A DNA stretch of 27,868 nucleotides from a virus (IMGVR_UViG_3300037258_000206:1-27868); one strand, 5' to 3'. Positions 22,538-27,868 are shown, counted from the first letter of the stretch. Translations and numbers: made by a program. Notes: generated by a model from the sequence alone, not told the origin.

Positions 22538-22900
22538 CTACCACGGTTTGCGTTCTGCCTGCAAGCGACGCTGCTCGGCACGGAGGCGCTTGGCTCGCGC
22601 GTTGCAATGCTTACGGGCGTTGAATTGCTCAAGCTTCTTCCCGTCCGAAACGAAGCAACGGATGCCCTTGCTCTGCAAGAAAGAAAGGCAACGAACCTGC
22701 GAGTCCTTGAGCCCCTGAAGGTGCCCGTGCCTGTTGCGAGGCTTGACCTCGACTGCTATAACCTCGTCGCTGTCGCGGCGGTAGCAGATGAAATCGGGCC
22801 AACCCCGCTTGGTAGCGACCCACCCGCTTTCATCGGCGAGAGCGCGGAAAGCGCGCTCGTGAGGGTTCTCTCGCGTATCGTCCCATGTGCGTTTTCTCAC
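22538..22900 (-). CDS. VRR-NUC (PD-(D/E)XK) nuclease
   Basis: 120 residues if it starts at the GTG at 22900. That codon lies 6 bases after a TACAAT -10, so the mRNA would be leaderless; upstream in-frame codons would read through the promoter. The core matches VRR-NUC domains: ENPHERAF helix, GWVATKRGWPDFIC (P35, D36), VIAVEVKPR (E51, K53), DSQVRCLSFL (Q68) and KGIRCFVSDG. VRR-NUC proteins are structure-selective nucleases; phage versions probably process replication or recombination DNA. The C-terminal 25 residues are Arg/Lys-rich, likely for DNA contact. It diverges from the RHH regulator gene. Confidence 0.8.
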   Translation of the reverse strand: MRKRTWDDTRENPHERAFRALADESGWVATKRGWPDFICYRRDSDEVIAVEVKPRNRHGHLQGLKDSQVRCLSFLQSKGIRCFVSDGKKLEQFNARKHCNARAKRLRAEQRRLQAERKPW

Positions 22901-22901
22901 C

Positions 22902-22930
22902 TTTACATTGTAGCACGAACGTGCTACGGT
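22902..22930 (+). promoter_or_regulatory. Leaderless promoter of the RHH gene
   Basis: TTTACA (22902-22907), a 17-base spacer and TACGGT (22925-22930) are followed after 7 bases by tandem ATG codons at 22938 and 22941. There is no SD. On the other strand TACAAT (22912-22907) lies 6 bases from the nuclease GTG, so two promoters overlap back to back. Confidence 0.5.
22910..22927. promoter_or_regulatory. Operator-like inverted repeat
   Basis: GTAGCAC-GAAC-GTGCTAC is a perfect 7-bp inverted repeat. It fills the spacer of the plus-strand promoter and overlaps its -10, and it also overlaps the -10 of the minus-strand nuclease promoter. A repressor bound here would block both. The adjacent RHH protein is the natural candidate. 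Confidence 0.6.
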
Positions 22931-22937
22931 CATTCGC

Positions 22938-23102
22938 ATGATGACTAAAGGCAAGCCGACCGGGATTCGCTGGACCGATGCCGAGCTCGCGCTGCTCGAT
23001 AATGCAGCCGCGATCGCCGGCGAAAAGCGGACGTCTTATATCCGCCGCGCGGCGCTATCTCAGGCAAAACGAGACATTAGGACCGATCGCGCGACGGTTT
23101 AA
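22938..23102 (+). CDS. Ribbon-helix-helix DNA-binding regulator (54 aa)
   Basis: ATG at 22938 (or 22941), TAA at 23100-23102. MMTKGKPTGIRWTDAELALL is a strand followed by a first helix. A turn (AAIAGEKRT) and a second helix (SYIRRAALSQAK) follow. This is the CopG/DUF1778-like RHH plan, where the strand (IRWTD) contacts DNA bases as a dimer. The mini-protein size is typical of phage or plasmid copy-control and antitoxin-type repressors. No toxin gene is adjacent, so a transcription regulator is more likely. It sits next to a perfect inverted repeat inside its own promoter, which implies self-repression. Confidence 0.65.
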   Translation: MMTKGKPTGIRWTDAELALLDNAAAIAGEKRTSYIRRAALSQAKRDIRTDRATV

Positions 23103-23120
23103 GACCGCTAGAGGCACTTT

Positions 23121-23187
23121 GAACCAACCACCGCGATATAGATGCCAACCGCTTTCAAGCAACCGCGAAACTATTTCAACCAACCAC
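23121..23187 (+). repeat. Cluster of CAACC repeats
   Basis: CAACC occurs five times in 61 bases (starts at 23125, 23146, 23160, 23177, 23181), often continued as (A/G)C-CGCG, G-CG or AC-TTGCG. The cluster abuts the -35 of the 23.2-kb promoter. It could be activator or repressor sites or degenerate iterons. Confidence 0.4.
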
Positions 23188-23216
23188 TTGCGCGCGCGGC
23201 TAGGGCTTGCTATAAT
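23188..23216 (+). promoter_or_regulatory. Strong early promoter
   Basis: TTGCGC (23188-23193), a 17-base spacer and a perfect TATAAT (23211-23216). Transcription would start near 23223, giving a leader of about 43 bases before the ATG at 23266. It drives the chain of six tiny genes ending at the terminator at 24355-24399. Confidence 0.75.
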
Positions 23217-23232
23217 GTACTCACACAACACG

Positions 23233-23263
23233 CGGGCAGAAGCCCGGAAAGGTTAGGAAACCT
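23233..23263 (+). promoter_or_regulatory. Leader hairpins; the second presents the SD in its loop
   Basis: CGGGC-AGAA-GCCCG (23233-23246) is followed by AGGTT-AGGA-AACCT (23250-23263), three bases before the ATG at 23266. The AGGA loop is the only SD candidate, so ribosome access depends on the state of this stem. Confidence 0.5.
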
Positions 23264-23265
23264 GA

Positions 23266-23439
23266 ATGAAGCGACAACCCGTTATCGGCACCCTCGACTC
23301 GCATATCTCGCAAATGCGCCTCGCCGCTGATAAGCATCTCGCGGACCGCATGAACGAGAGTGAACGCCAATCCTGGGCCGAATCCAAGGTCGCCGAATAC
23401 CTCCGCAAAGGCATCCTTGCCCTCGCAGGTGCGCGATGA
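23266..23439 (+). CDS. First gene of the early operon, unknown (57 aa)
   Basis: ATG at 23266, TGA overlapping the next ATG. It reads MKRQPVIGTLDSHISQMRLA, then DKHLADRMNESERQSWAESK, then VAEYLRKGILALAGAR: an almost wholly helical, amphipathic mini-protein. No family recognised. As the first gene after a strong promoter with an unusual SD-in-loop leader it may be an early host-takeover or regulatory protein, which is inference from position. Confidence 0.6.
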   Translation: MKRQPVIGTLDSHISQMRLAADKHLADRMNESERQSWAESKVAEYLRKGILALAGAR

Positions 23440-23597
23440 CGAGCAATTATCACGAAACCACATACACCTTCGCCAAGTCCGCCCCGCGTGCGATCGAGCT
23501 CGCCTGCACCTGCGGCTATCGCGGAACGGCAGAGAGGGAGCGCGAGGCACGAAAGGCGCTTGCGAAGCATACCTCAGAAGCGCGGAGGGCGAAATGA
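23436..23597 (+). CDS. CxC mini-protein (53 aa)
   Basis: ATG at 23436 in an ATGA overlap. MTSNYHETTYTFAKSAPRAI is followed by LACTCGYRGTAERE and a basic helix (ALAKHTSEARRAK). C-T-C-G with the His near the end may bind metal, or form half a zinc-finger hairpin whose second Cys pair is replaced by a helix. Ends by ATGA overlap with the next gene. Function unknown. Confidence 0.6.
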   Translation: MTSNYHETTYTFAKSAPRAIELACTCGYRGTAEREREARKALAKHTSEARRAK

Positions 23598-23800
23598 AAG
23601 GCGACGGCAACCAGGCAATCCGCGACCTTGAAAACAAGGTGCTACGGCTGGCTAACGAGGCGGGGCGCTGCTCCGTCCTGTCCTGCGACGAGAGGAATAA
23701 CGGCTACGTCAAGGCGCGAACTGCTGGAACCCTCTACGACGTTCCCCTTTGCACAGCGCACCACGACGCTAGACGCGCCAAGGCAAGGAAGGGGCGCTAA
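23594..23800 (+). CDS. Zn-binding-like mini-protein (68 aa)
   Basis: The ATG at 23594 has an ideal SD (GGAGG, spacing 5) and an ATGA overlap. It begins MKGDGNQAIRDLENKVLRLA, a helix. Then come a Cys pair with CSVLSC spacing and, 30 residues on, CTAHHD, giving C-x4-C...C-x2-H-H, a plausible zinc site. The tail is Lys/Arg-rich. An in-frame extension upstream runs through the previous gene and is not used. Confidence 0.6.
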   Translation: MKGDGNQAIRDLENKVLRLANEAGRCSVLSCDERNNGYVKARTAGTLYDVPLCTAHHDARRAKARKGR

Positions 23801-23970
23801 TGCCAGCAGATCAACGCGAACCCTGCGCCGCCAAGCTTTACTCAACTGCCCGTGGTTTTTACCCGTGCCCAAATCCCGGCAACAATGCGTGCCCCAAATG
23901 TGGCAAACCTGTCTGCGGCGTCCATTGGCAATACGGGCGCGAGTGGCGTCACCGCTGCGAGGGGTGCTAA
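23800..23970 (+). CDS. Cys/His-rich zinc-ribbon mini-protein (56 aa)
   Basis: TAATG overlaps at both ends. MPADQREPCAAKLYSTARGF precedes CPNPGNNACPKCGKPVCGVH and ends HRCEGC. The eight Cys and two His form pairs C-P-K-C and C-x-x-x-H/C-E-G-C, a compact zinc ribbon or treble clef. No enzyme domain. Proteins like this in phage early regions often bind host proteins or nucleic acid; the target is unknown. Confidence 0.65.
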   Translation: MPADQREPCAAKLYSTARGFYPCPNPGNNACPKCGKPVCGVHWQYGREWRHRCEGC

Positions 23971-24203
23971 TGCCGCTGCACCATAAACCGACCGCCGCCG
24001 ACGTTCGCGCCTCGTTCGAGCGATTCGCGCGCCTCGCGCCAGGGACGAACGCCACGCTCGACGCCGACGCCGGCGAGCCAACGTACTACCGCATCACCGG
24101 CAGCCGCACCCCGCTCGACGGCATCACCTACGCGGGCCACGCGCGGATGCTCGCCACCATCGAAGCGTATATCGAAGCCCGCACCGAAGGCGCGCGAACG
24201 TGA
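23970..24203 (+). CDS. Hypothetical protein (77 aa)
   Basis: ATG at 23970 in a TAATG overlap. MPLHHKPTAADVRASFERFA, then DADAGEPTYYRITGSRTPLD, then HARMLATIEAYIEARTEGAR suggests helix, strands, helix. No family recognised. A longer in-frame extension runs back through two other genes and is not credible. It ends in a GTGA overlap with the next gene. Confidence 0.6.
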   Translation: MPLHHKPTAADVRASFERFARLAPGTNATLDADAGEPTYYRITGSRTPLDGITYAGHARMLATIEAYIEARTEGART

Positions 24204-24313
24204 CGCCCCAAAGCGCGGCACGCGGCTGCGAGGACCACGACGAAAGCGAACCCTGGTGTGCGCGATGCCCCGATAATGGCGAGGCGCCGCTGCGAGAGGA
24301 GGAAGGCGAGTAG
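24200..24313 (+). CDS. Acidic Cys-containing mini-protein (37 aa)
   Basis: GTG at 24200 in a GTGA overlap; TAG at 24311-24313. It reads MTPQSAARGCEDHDESEPWC, then ARCPDNGEAPLREEEGE. Three Cys and a His (C10, H13, C20, C23) could hold one zinc. It is the last gene before the terminator. Translation is inferred from coupling only. Confidence 0.5.
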   Translation: MTPQSAARGCEDHDESEPWCARCPDNGEAPLREEEGE

Positions 24314-24354
24314 GCGCGCGGAACGTCCGAATCACCTTCGGAAGCACTAGTGGG

Positions 24355-24399
24355 GAAGAGGCTCGGCAAAAAGAACGCCGGGCCTCTTCATTTTCCCTT
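24355..24399 (+). terminator. Intrinsic terminator of early operon 1
   Basis: A 13-position stem (GAAGAGGCTCGGC against GCCGGGCCTCTTC, one U-G wobble) with a 9-base A-rich loop is followed by ATTTTCCCTT. A smaller hairpin, TCCGAA/TTCGGA, lies upstream at 24326-24342. The terminator tail runs straight into the -35 of the next promoter. Confidence 0.85.
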
Positions 24400-24426
24400 G
24401 CGTTCGTGTCGCCATCGTGCTAAAAT
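24398..24426 (+). promoter_or_regulatory. Leaderless promoter of early operon 2
   Basis: TTGCGT (24398-24403), a 17-base spacer and TAAAAT (24421-24426). The GTG start at 24433 lies 6 bases beyond the -10, at the expected transcription start. The -35 shares TTGCG with the promoter at 23188. Confidence 0.7.
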
Positions 24427-24432
24427 CGTGTC

Positions 24433-24693
24433 GTGAACCTAACCGCTAAACGTGCGATTGCCAAACACGAAGGGCGCTGCATAGGGTGCTTCCGCCGAAA
24501 GGCTGCTCCTTGCCGAATCCGGTGTCGCAAGTGCCTCAAGGTGCAACGCGAAGCGGCGGTTCTCCGTAGCGCCCGGCGACAAAACGGGGCGCAGAAGCTC
24601 TCGCCCGCTTCACAAGGTGGCGAACACGAAAAGGCGGGAGGCTCGTCTACAAACGCGCCTCTCGCCCCTCTTTCGAATGGAACTCCGAAATGA
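24433..24693 (+). CDS. Zinc-ribbon protein, leaderless (86 aa)
   Basis: GTG at 24433 at the predicted transcript 5' end, with no SD. MNLTAKRAIAKHEGRCIGCF, then RRKAAPCRIRCRKCLKVQRE gives C16-x-x-C19...C27-x-x-x-C31-x-x-C34, a short Cys-rich basic module likely to bind zinc and nucleic acid. The remainder is Ser/Gly/Pro-rich and probably disordered. It resembles phage HNH-like or transcription-associated mini zinc proteins but has no catalytic HNH. It is coupled to the next gene by ATGA. Confidence 0.65.
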   Translation: MNLTAKRAIAKHEGRCIGCFRRKAAPCRIRCRKCLKVQREAAVLRSARRQNGAQKLSPASQGGEHEKAGGSSTNAPLAPLSNGTPK

Positions 24694-24917
24694 ATAATAC
24701 GGCAAACACGCCGACCGCGCAACCCGCCGAGCGTGTTCTGCATGGCGAGGTGGTTGGCGTGAACGCGATTCAGCACGCCGCCAACCCGCCGAAATACCGG
24801 GTTGAAATCTCGGTCGGGGCGGGCACCGAGGCCACCCTCTACGTCACCCTCGACTTCGCGCCCGCGCTGTGGGAGGCTTACGACGTTATCCTCCGACGCC
24901 CCGAGGTGGCGGAATGA
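24690..24917 (+). CDS. Hypothetical beta-rich protein (75 aa)
   Basis: ATG at 24690 (ATGA overlap). MNNTANTPTAQPAERVLHGE leads to strands VVGVNAIQHAANPPKYRVEI and TEATLYVTLDFAPALWEAYD. Likely a small beta-barrel or OB-like domain by strand pattern. No family recognised. Early-operon member of unknown role. Confidence 0.6.
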   Translation: MNNTANTPTAQPAERVLHGEVVGVNAIQHAANPPKYRVEISVGAGTEATLYVTLDFAPALWEAYDVILRRPEVAE

Positions 24918-25081
24918 AGGCGCGGATACGCCTCGCGCTCACGGGCTGCGAGATAGATATTAGGAATGCCGACATTCAACCCGACGCCGACCTCTCGACG
25001 GGCGGCGTAAACCTGCGCGATGCAACGATGACGCTCACCGCCGATTGGGGCCGCTGGCTCGTCACCGAGGAGAAGCCATGA
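24914..25081 (+). CDS. Hypothetical mini-protein (55 aa)
   Basis: ATG at 24914 (ATGA overlap, GAGG about 9 bases upstream). MKARIRLALTGCEIDIRNAD, then VNLRDATMTLTADWGRWLVT looks like alternating strands. A TTG in frame further upstream is less likely. No family recognised. Confidence 0.55.
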   Translation: MKARIRLALTGCEIDIRNADIQPDADLSTGGVNLRDATMTLTADWGRWLVTEEKP

Positions 25082-25200
25082 GTAGCCTCGACAAGCGCCG
25101 CGCCCGCAGCGCCGCCCTATCGCCTACCGCAGAGTTGAAGGGCATAATCTTCCTTATTGTCTTTATCGGGATTTGCTTCGCTATAGCAAAACCATGGTAG
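25078..25200 (+). CDS. Single-pass mini membrane protein (40 aa)
   Basis: ATG at 25078 (ATGA overlap), TAG at 25198-25200. The basic N-terminus (MSSLDKRRARSAALSPTAEL) is followed by a hydrophobic helix (KGIIFLIVFIGICFAIA) and KPW. By the positive-inside rule the N-terminus faces the cytoplasm. Tiny membrane proteins in phage early operons may affect host membrane or exclusion; the role here is unknown. The HNH gene overlaps its end. Confidence 0.55.
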   Translation: MSSLDKRRARSAALSPTAELKGIIFLIVFIGICFAIAKPW

Positions 25201-25733
25201 GCGTCTGCCTATGTGGCTGTGGCGAGCCGACTAGCGTCGCGAAGAAAAACGACGGCGTATATCGTAAGGGAGAATTCTTCCGCTACCGTATAGGACACCA
25301 CAAGCGTTTACGCTCTAGCCAGATTCCAGATGGTCTGCTGTACGACCCCAAGGATGCAAGGATTATCGCAGGTCATTACTGGGGCATTGACGGCTCGGGC
25401 TACGTCGCGACCAAAATAAACGGTAAAAGTGTGCGCCTCCACACCATTTTGGTCTGCTTACAACGGGGCCAAGTTACTGACCATATGAATGGGAATAAGC
25501 TCGACAATCGCCGCTGCAATCTTCGGGCCGTTTCGCCACGGATTAACTCTTACAACAGTCCGGTACGAAAGAACTCTAAGTCAGGCGTTAAGAACGTCTA
25601 CCTTTACCCGGCAGGCACCAGGGGTTGCCCGCGCAATCGTTATGTCGTACAAGTAAAGTACCGCGGCAAGATAGTTACGCTAGGAACGTTTTACGACCTG
25701 GCTACTGCCGCGAGCGTTGTTTCCAAGTGGTGA
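25194..25733 (+). CDS. HNH endonuclease with C-terminal AP2 DNA-binding domain
   Basis: 179 residues from the ATG at 25194, which overlaps the previous stop in another frame. The N-terminus has CLCGCGEP, a zinc-knuckle-like start. Residues 82-111 carry the HNH_3-like core (LHTILV, then DHMNGNKLDNRRCNLR). Residues 130-172 carry an AP2-type domain (SGVKNVYLYPAG, YVVQVKYRGKIVTLGTF, DLATAAS). HNH-AP2 fusions are a known class of phage homing endonuclease. Codon use is more A/T-rich than the flanking genes, and it splits a tightly chained operon. Both are signs of insertion. Confidence 0.85.
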   Translation: MVGVCLCGCGEPTSVAKKNDGVYRKGEFFRYRIGHHKRLRSSQIPDGLLYDPKDARIIAGHYWGIDGSGYVATKINGKSVRLHTILVCLQRGQVTDHMNGNKLDNRRCNLRAVSPRINSYNSPVRKNSKSGVKNVYLYPAGTRGCPRNRYVVQVKYRGKIVTLGTFYDLATAASVVSKW

Positions 25734-25771
25734 CGGCAGTATATCTCCGGCTACGACATGAGGAACCCATA

Positions 25772-25897
25772 ATGACTATTTGTAAGGCTTGCGGAAAATA
25801 CCGCGTCTACGCCTTAATGCATCCAGACAAAATGTTGTGGCAAGAAACCTGCTTAATTTGCGTATATGCGGGGCAGTCTGCGAGCGATAGAACATGA
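25772..25897 (+). CDS. Zinc-ribbon mini-protein (41 aa)
   Basis: ATG at 25772, AGGA SD with spacing 7; TGA overlaps the next ATG. MTICKACGKYRVYALMHPDK, then MLWQETCLICVYAGQSASDR holds C4-x-x-C7 and C27-x-x-C30, a complete two-knuckle zinc ribbon. It is the first gene after the HNH-AP2 insertion. Like the other Cys-rich mini-proteins here it may bind DNA, RNA or a host protein. Confidence 0.65.
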   Translation: MTICKACGKYRVYALMHPDKMLWQETCLICVYAGQSASDRT

Positions 25898-26685
25898 TTG
25901 AGATAGAGCAACGCATCCGCCACGCGGCAACCACGGCCGACCTCCGAGCCGCCGCTTCCGAACTGTGGAAGAAGCACGCGCCATCCCTCTTCGACCCGCA
26001 CGACGAGCGCCACGGGTTGCGCGTAAGCGATGCGGGCGCTTGCGTTCGCGCGCTCTGGAACGAGGTTCACGGCGTCACCGAAAAGGCGTTCCCCGCCGAC
26101 GTGCAACTCTTCAACCTGGACGACGGCACAATGGGCGGCGCGTGGTTCGCGTGTTTGCTCGCGGCGTCGCTCGAAGCCGATGAATACTGGGTTGACTTAG
26201 AGCCCGAGGTTGAGCACGACGGAACGCCCGGCCATATCGACCTTTACTTTGCGTGGCTATGCGTTGATGGCGTGCCCAGCGTAACGCCTGGCTACGAACC
26301 TGGCGTCGTAGAGTTTAAGCGCACGAACTGGAGCGGCACGCTCGACCACCCCGAGAAGTCGAAGCGGTATCACATACTGCAAGCCGCGAAGTACGCAGCC
26401 GCGAAGGGCGTCGAGGATTTCGCCGTCGTTACGGTCGGCCCCGCAGCACGCGGCGCGAAGATGCGCGCGGACTGGTTTAAGACGGGCGATTGGCAGCACG
26501 CGGTAATCGGCGAATGGATGCGCCTCTCTGCCGCGCTTGGCGACAACGAGCCCGTAGGCGACCCGGACGCGCCCTTTAGGTGCAAAGGTTGCCCCGTCAT
26601 AAAGTGCGACCGGAACCCCGCCTTCGTAGATACCACGCTACTCGCTAAACTGGAGGAATCTTATGCACAACGAAACGCCGGGTAG
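25894..26685 (+). CDS. Cas4/RecB-like PD-(D/E)XK nuclease with Fe-S cysteines
   Basis: 263 residues. Nuclease motifs in order are GHID (D116), VVEFKR (E140, K142) and ILQAAKYA (Q163, Y167). Four cysteines in the Cas4/AddB arrangement, one N-terminal (C50 in AGACVRA) and three C-terminal (C230, C233, C238 in RCKGCPVIKC), suggest a 4Fe-4S cluster. In Cas4-type enzymes this module gives 5' or 3' ssDNA exonuclease activity. No Cas1/Cas2 or repeat array is present. It overlaps the RecT-like gene by 23 bases, so a role as the exonuclease partner in phage recombination is most likely. Start: ATGA overlap at 25894. Confidence 0.8.
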   Translation: MIEIEQRIRHAATTADLRAAASELWKKHAPSLFDPHDERHGLRVSDAGACVRALWNEVHGVTEKAFPADVQLFNLDDGTMGGAWFACLLAASLEADEYWVDLEPEVEHDGTPGHIDLYFAWLCVDGVPSVTPGYEPGVVEFKRTNWSGTLDHPEKSKRYHILQAAKYAAAKGVEDFAVVTVGPAARGAKMRADWFKTGDWQHAVIGEWMRLSAALGDNEPVGDPDAPFRCKGCPVIKCDRNPAFVDTTLLAKLEESYAQRNAG

Positions 26686-27640
26686 CGCAATCGTTATTCG
26701 ACGCGACGACCCGCCTCGCAGCCCGATTCTCGCCGAGGCAAAACCGCTTCGCTACTCGCTGCCGGAACTCAAGCAGGTCGGCGAGATTATGTTTGCGAGC
26801 GGTATGTTCCGCGACCTCAAATCCGTGCAGCAGGCTATGGTGAAACTGCTTGCGGGCGCGGAACTCGGCTACGGCCCGTTTCGGTCGCTCGAAGCGTTCC
26901 ACGTTATCGAAGGGAAGCCGTCCGAAACGGCGGCGGAGATTAGCGCCCGCATCAAAGCGAGCGCAAAATACGACTACAACCACTTTTGGATAAACGCCGC
27001 GCGCGAACGACTGGACCCGATTAAGGACGCCTCTAGCGAGGTTTTCGGCTGCGTTATCGTTGTCGAAGAGATGAAGGGAACCTCCTGGAAGGAGCGCGAG
27101 CCTGTCGTATTTACGCTAGACGACGCCAAGACGGCGGGCCTGCTCGGGAAAGACAACTGGCGCAAGTATTCCCGCGATATGCTTTTCGCCCGCGCCATCT
27201 CTGCGGCAGGTCGCCAGCATTGCGCGGACCTGTTCGGCGGACCCGCGTACACCCCCGACGACCTCGGCGCGAACGTCGTGATCGACGCCGCCGGCAAAGA
27301 GTCGTTAGCGCCCGCGCGGCAGCGATCTGTCGAAGCGAAGCAGACGCTCGAACACGCGGAGCCCGAGGTTTCGCTTGAGGAGCGCATGACGAAGGGGCGA
27401 CAAAGCATCGCCATCTTCTGCCGTAACCGCGGCATCACGGATGAAAGGCGGCACCGCGTTTCCAGCGTGCTGTTCGGTCGCAACTCCACTAAGGAGCTTA
27501 ACCTCGCCGAGCTTCAAACGCTCTCGCGCATCCTCCAGGCATACGCCAAGGCTGAGATGCAGAACGAGCCGGAAGAATCGTTCGAGGCTTGGGCGACCTG
27601 GCAACGCGACGAAGCGCAGATAGTGGAGGGCGCAGTATGA
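26663..27640 (+). CDS. RecT-like single-strand annealing protein
   Basis: 325 residues from the ATG at 26663 with a GGAGG SD. The core matches RecT-family patterns: VQQAMVKLLAGAELGYGPF, then EAFHVIEGKPSETAAEIS, then a strand section, then FTLDDAKTAGLLGKDNWRKY, then DMLFARAISAAGR and a G-G-P-A-Y-T-P-D-D end. The C-terminal third is helical and variable. These proteins bind and anneal ssDNA made by a partner nuclease, here the overlapping upstream Cas4/RecB-like gene. Without a search I cannot exclude a related annealing family (Redbeta or Erf), but the D-D-A...W...ML..RA pattern favours RecT. Confidence 0.7.
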   Translation: MHNETPGSAIVIRRDDPPRSPILAEAKPLRYSLPELKQVGEIMFASGMFRDLKSVQQAMVKLLAGAELGYGPFRSLEAFHVIEGKPSETAAEISARIKASAKYDYNHFWINAARERLDPIKDASSEVFGCVIVVEEMKGTSWKEREPVVFTLDDAKTAGLLGKDNWRKYSRDMLFARAISAAGRQHCADLFGGPAYTPDDLGANVVIDAAGKESLAPARQRSVEAKQTLEHAEPEVSLEERMTKGRQSIAIFCRNRGITDERRHRVSSVLFGRNSTKELNLAELQTLSRILQAYAKAEMQNEPEESFEAWATWQRDEAQIVEGAV

Positions 27641-27868
27641 TTTACGTTTTGGAAACTGGCGAGTATTCAGACTACCAATATCACGCGCTTTACCAGGGTC
27701 CCGACGATATTGACCTAGAGAAAGCCTATGGCGAAGCGACGGGCGCGGCGGGGAATAGAGTTGAGTCAGGGTGGCTTTGCCCAAATAGTGCCTCCTGGGG
27801 CCTATTAAATGGGCGGCGACCCGATTTTGTGGGCAGCGCAAAGGGGCGCCCTTCCCAATGGGAGGCCC
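27637..27868 (+). CDS. Hypothetical protein, 3' end outside window
   Basis: ATG at 27637 (ATGA overlap, GGAGG SD with spacing about 7), open to the window edge (77 codons). It begins MIYVLETGEYSDYQYHALYQ, then GPDDIDLEKAYGEATG. The start resembles small phage proteins opening with a strand, then S-D/Y turns (Y-V-L-E-T-G-E-Y-S-D), seen near recombination or replication genes. Family and function unknown, C-terminus not visible. Confidence 0.6.
   Translation, partial: MIYVLETGEYSDYQYHALYQGPDDIDLEKAYGEATGAAGNRVESGWLCPNSASWGLLNGRRPDFVGSAKGRPSQWEA

Noticed and set aside
22017-22718. Plus-strand open frame (233 codons) across the gene-free region
   Set aside because: It runs through stem-loops and then antisense through the VRR-NUC gene. 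Its composition is Arg/Ser/Leu-rich nonsense and it has no SD. The A-poor tract alone removes most stop codons from that strand.
25894-26685. Cas4 as part of a CRISPR adaptation system
   Set aside because: No repeat-spacer array, cas1 or cas2 is present, and the neighbour is a RecT-like annealer, so a recombination role is the better reading.

Overview
This window is a GC-rich segment of a tailed double-stranded DNA bacteriophage (Caudoviricetes). It is most likely a short-tailed, podovirus-like phage. A terminase, portal, scaffold, capsid, head-tail adaptor, tail hub and beta-helix tailspike lie on one strand, and no tape-measure, tail-tube or sheath gene is visible. No integrase, tRNA, rRNA or CRISPR array was seen. 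The host cannot be named. Promoters look sigma70-like (-35 and -10 hexamers 17 bases apart), and most structural genes have purine-rich Shine-Dalgarno (SD) sites.

Layout, late arm (minus strand, read from about 21.8 kb down to 1): a KGG-motif protein (21.4-21.8 kb); two small proteins, one with an apparent programmed -1 frameshift that adds 66 residues (20.67-21.10 kb); several small unknowns and a one-helix membrane protein (18.8-20.2 kb); putative terminase small subunit; terminase large subunit; an HNH endonuclease; a GroES-like co-chaperonin; two cysteine-bearing small proteins; portal; a proline-rich protein; a tiny Lys/Arg-rich protein; an intrinsic terminator; scaffold; two small genes; major capsid protein; a decoration/fibre-like protein with two Ig/FN3-like repeats; unknown and very basic small proteins; adaptor, tail hub and the start of a tailspike that leaves the window at base 1. 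Neighbours are chained by ATGA, GTGA or TAATG overlaps, as in one long translationally coupled transcript.

Two plus-strand genes interrupt this arm: a GT-B glycosyltransferase (8.54-9.59 kb) with its own predicted leaderless promoter, and a zinc-ribbon protein (20.25-20.67 kb) whose stop lies 3 bases from the end of the frameshift extension.

A gene-free, structured stretch (about 21.78-22.48 kb) holds several stem-loops and a 130-base tract with only two A residues on the plus strand. At 22.5-23.1 kb a VRR-NUC nuclease (minus) and a ribbon-helix-helix regulator (plus) diverge from a shared control region. A perfect inverted repeat lies between the regulator gene's -35 and -10.

The plus-strand early arm (23.2 kb to the end) is two transcription units. 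The first starts at a strong promoter (23.19 kb) and runs through six tiny overlapping genes to a 13-bp terminator at 24.36-24.40 kb. The second starts at once from a leaderless promoter and carries a zinc-ribbon protein, small genes, a mini membrane protein, an HNH-AP2 homing-type endonuclease, a Cas4/RecB-like nuclease and a RecT-like annealing protein. The nuclease and annealing protein make a plausible phage recombination pair.
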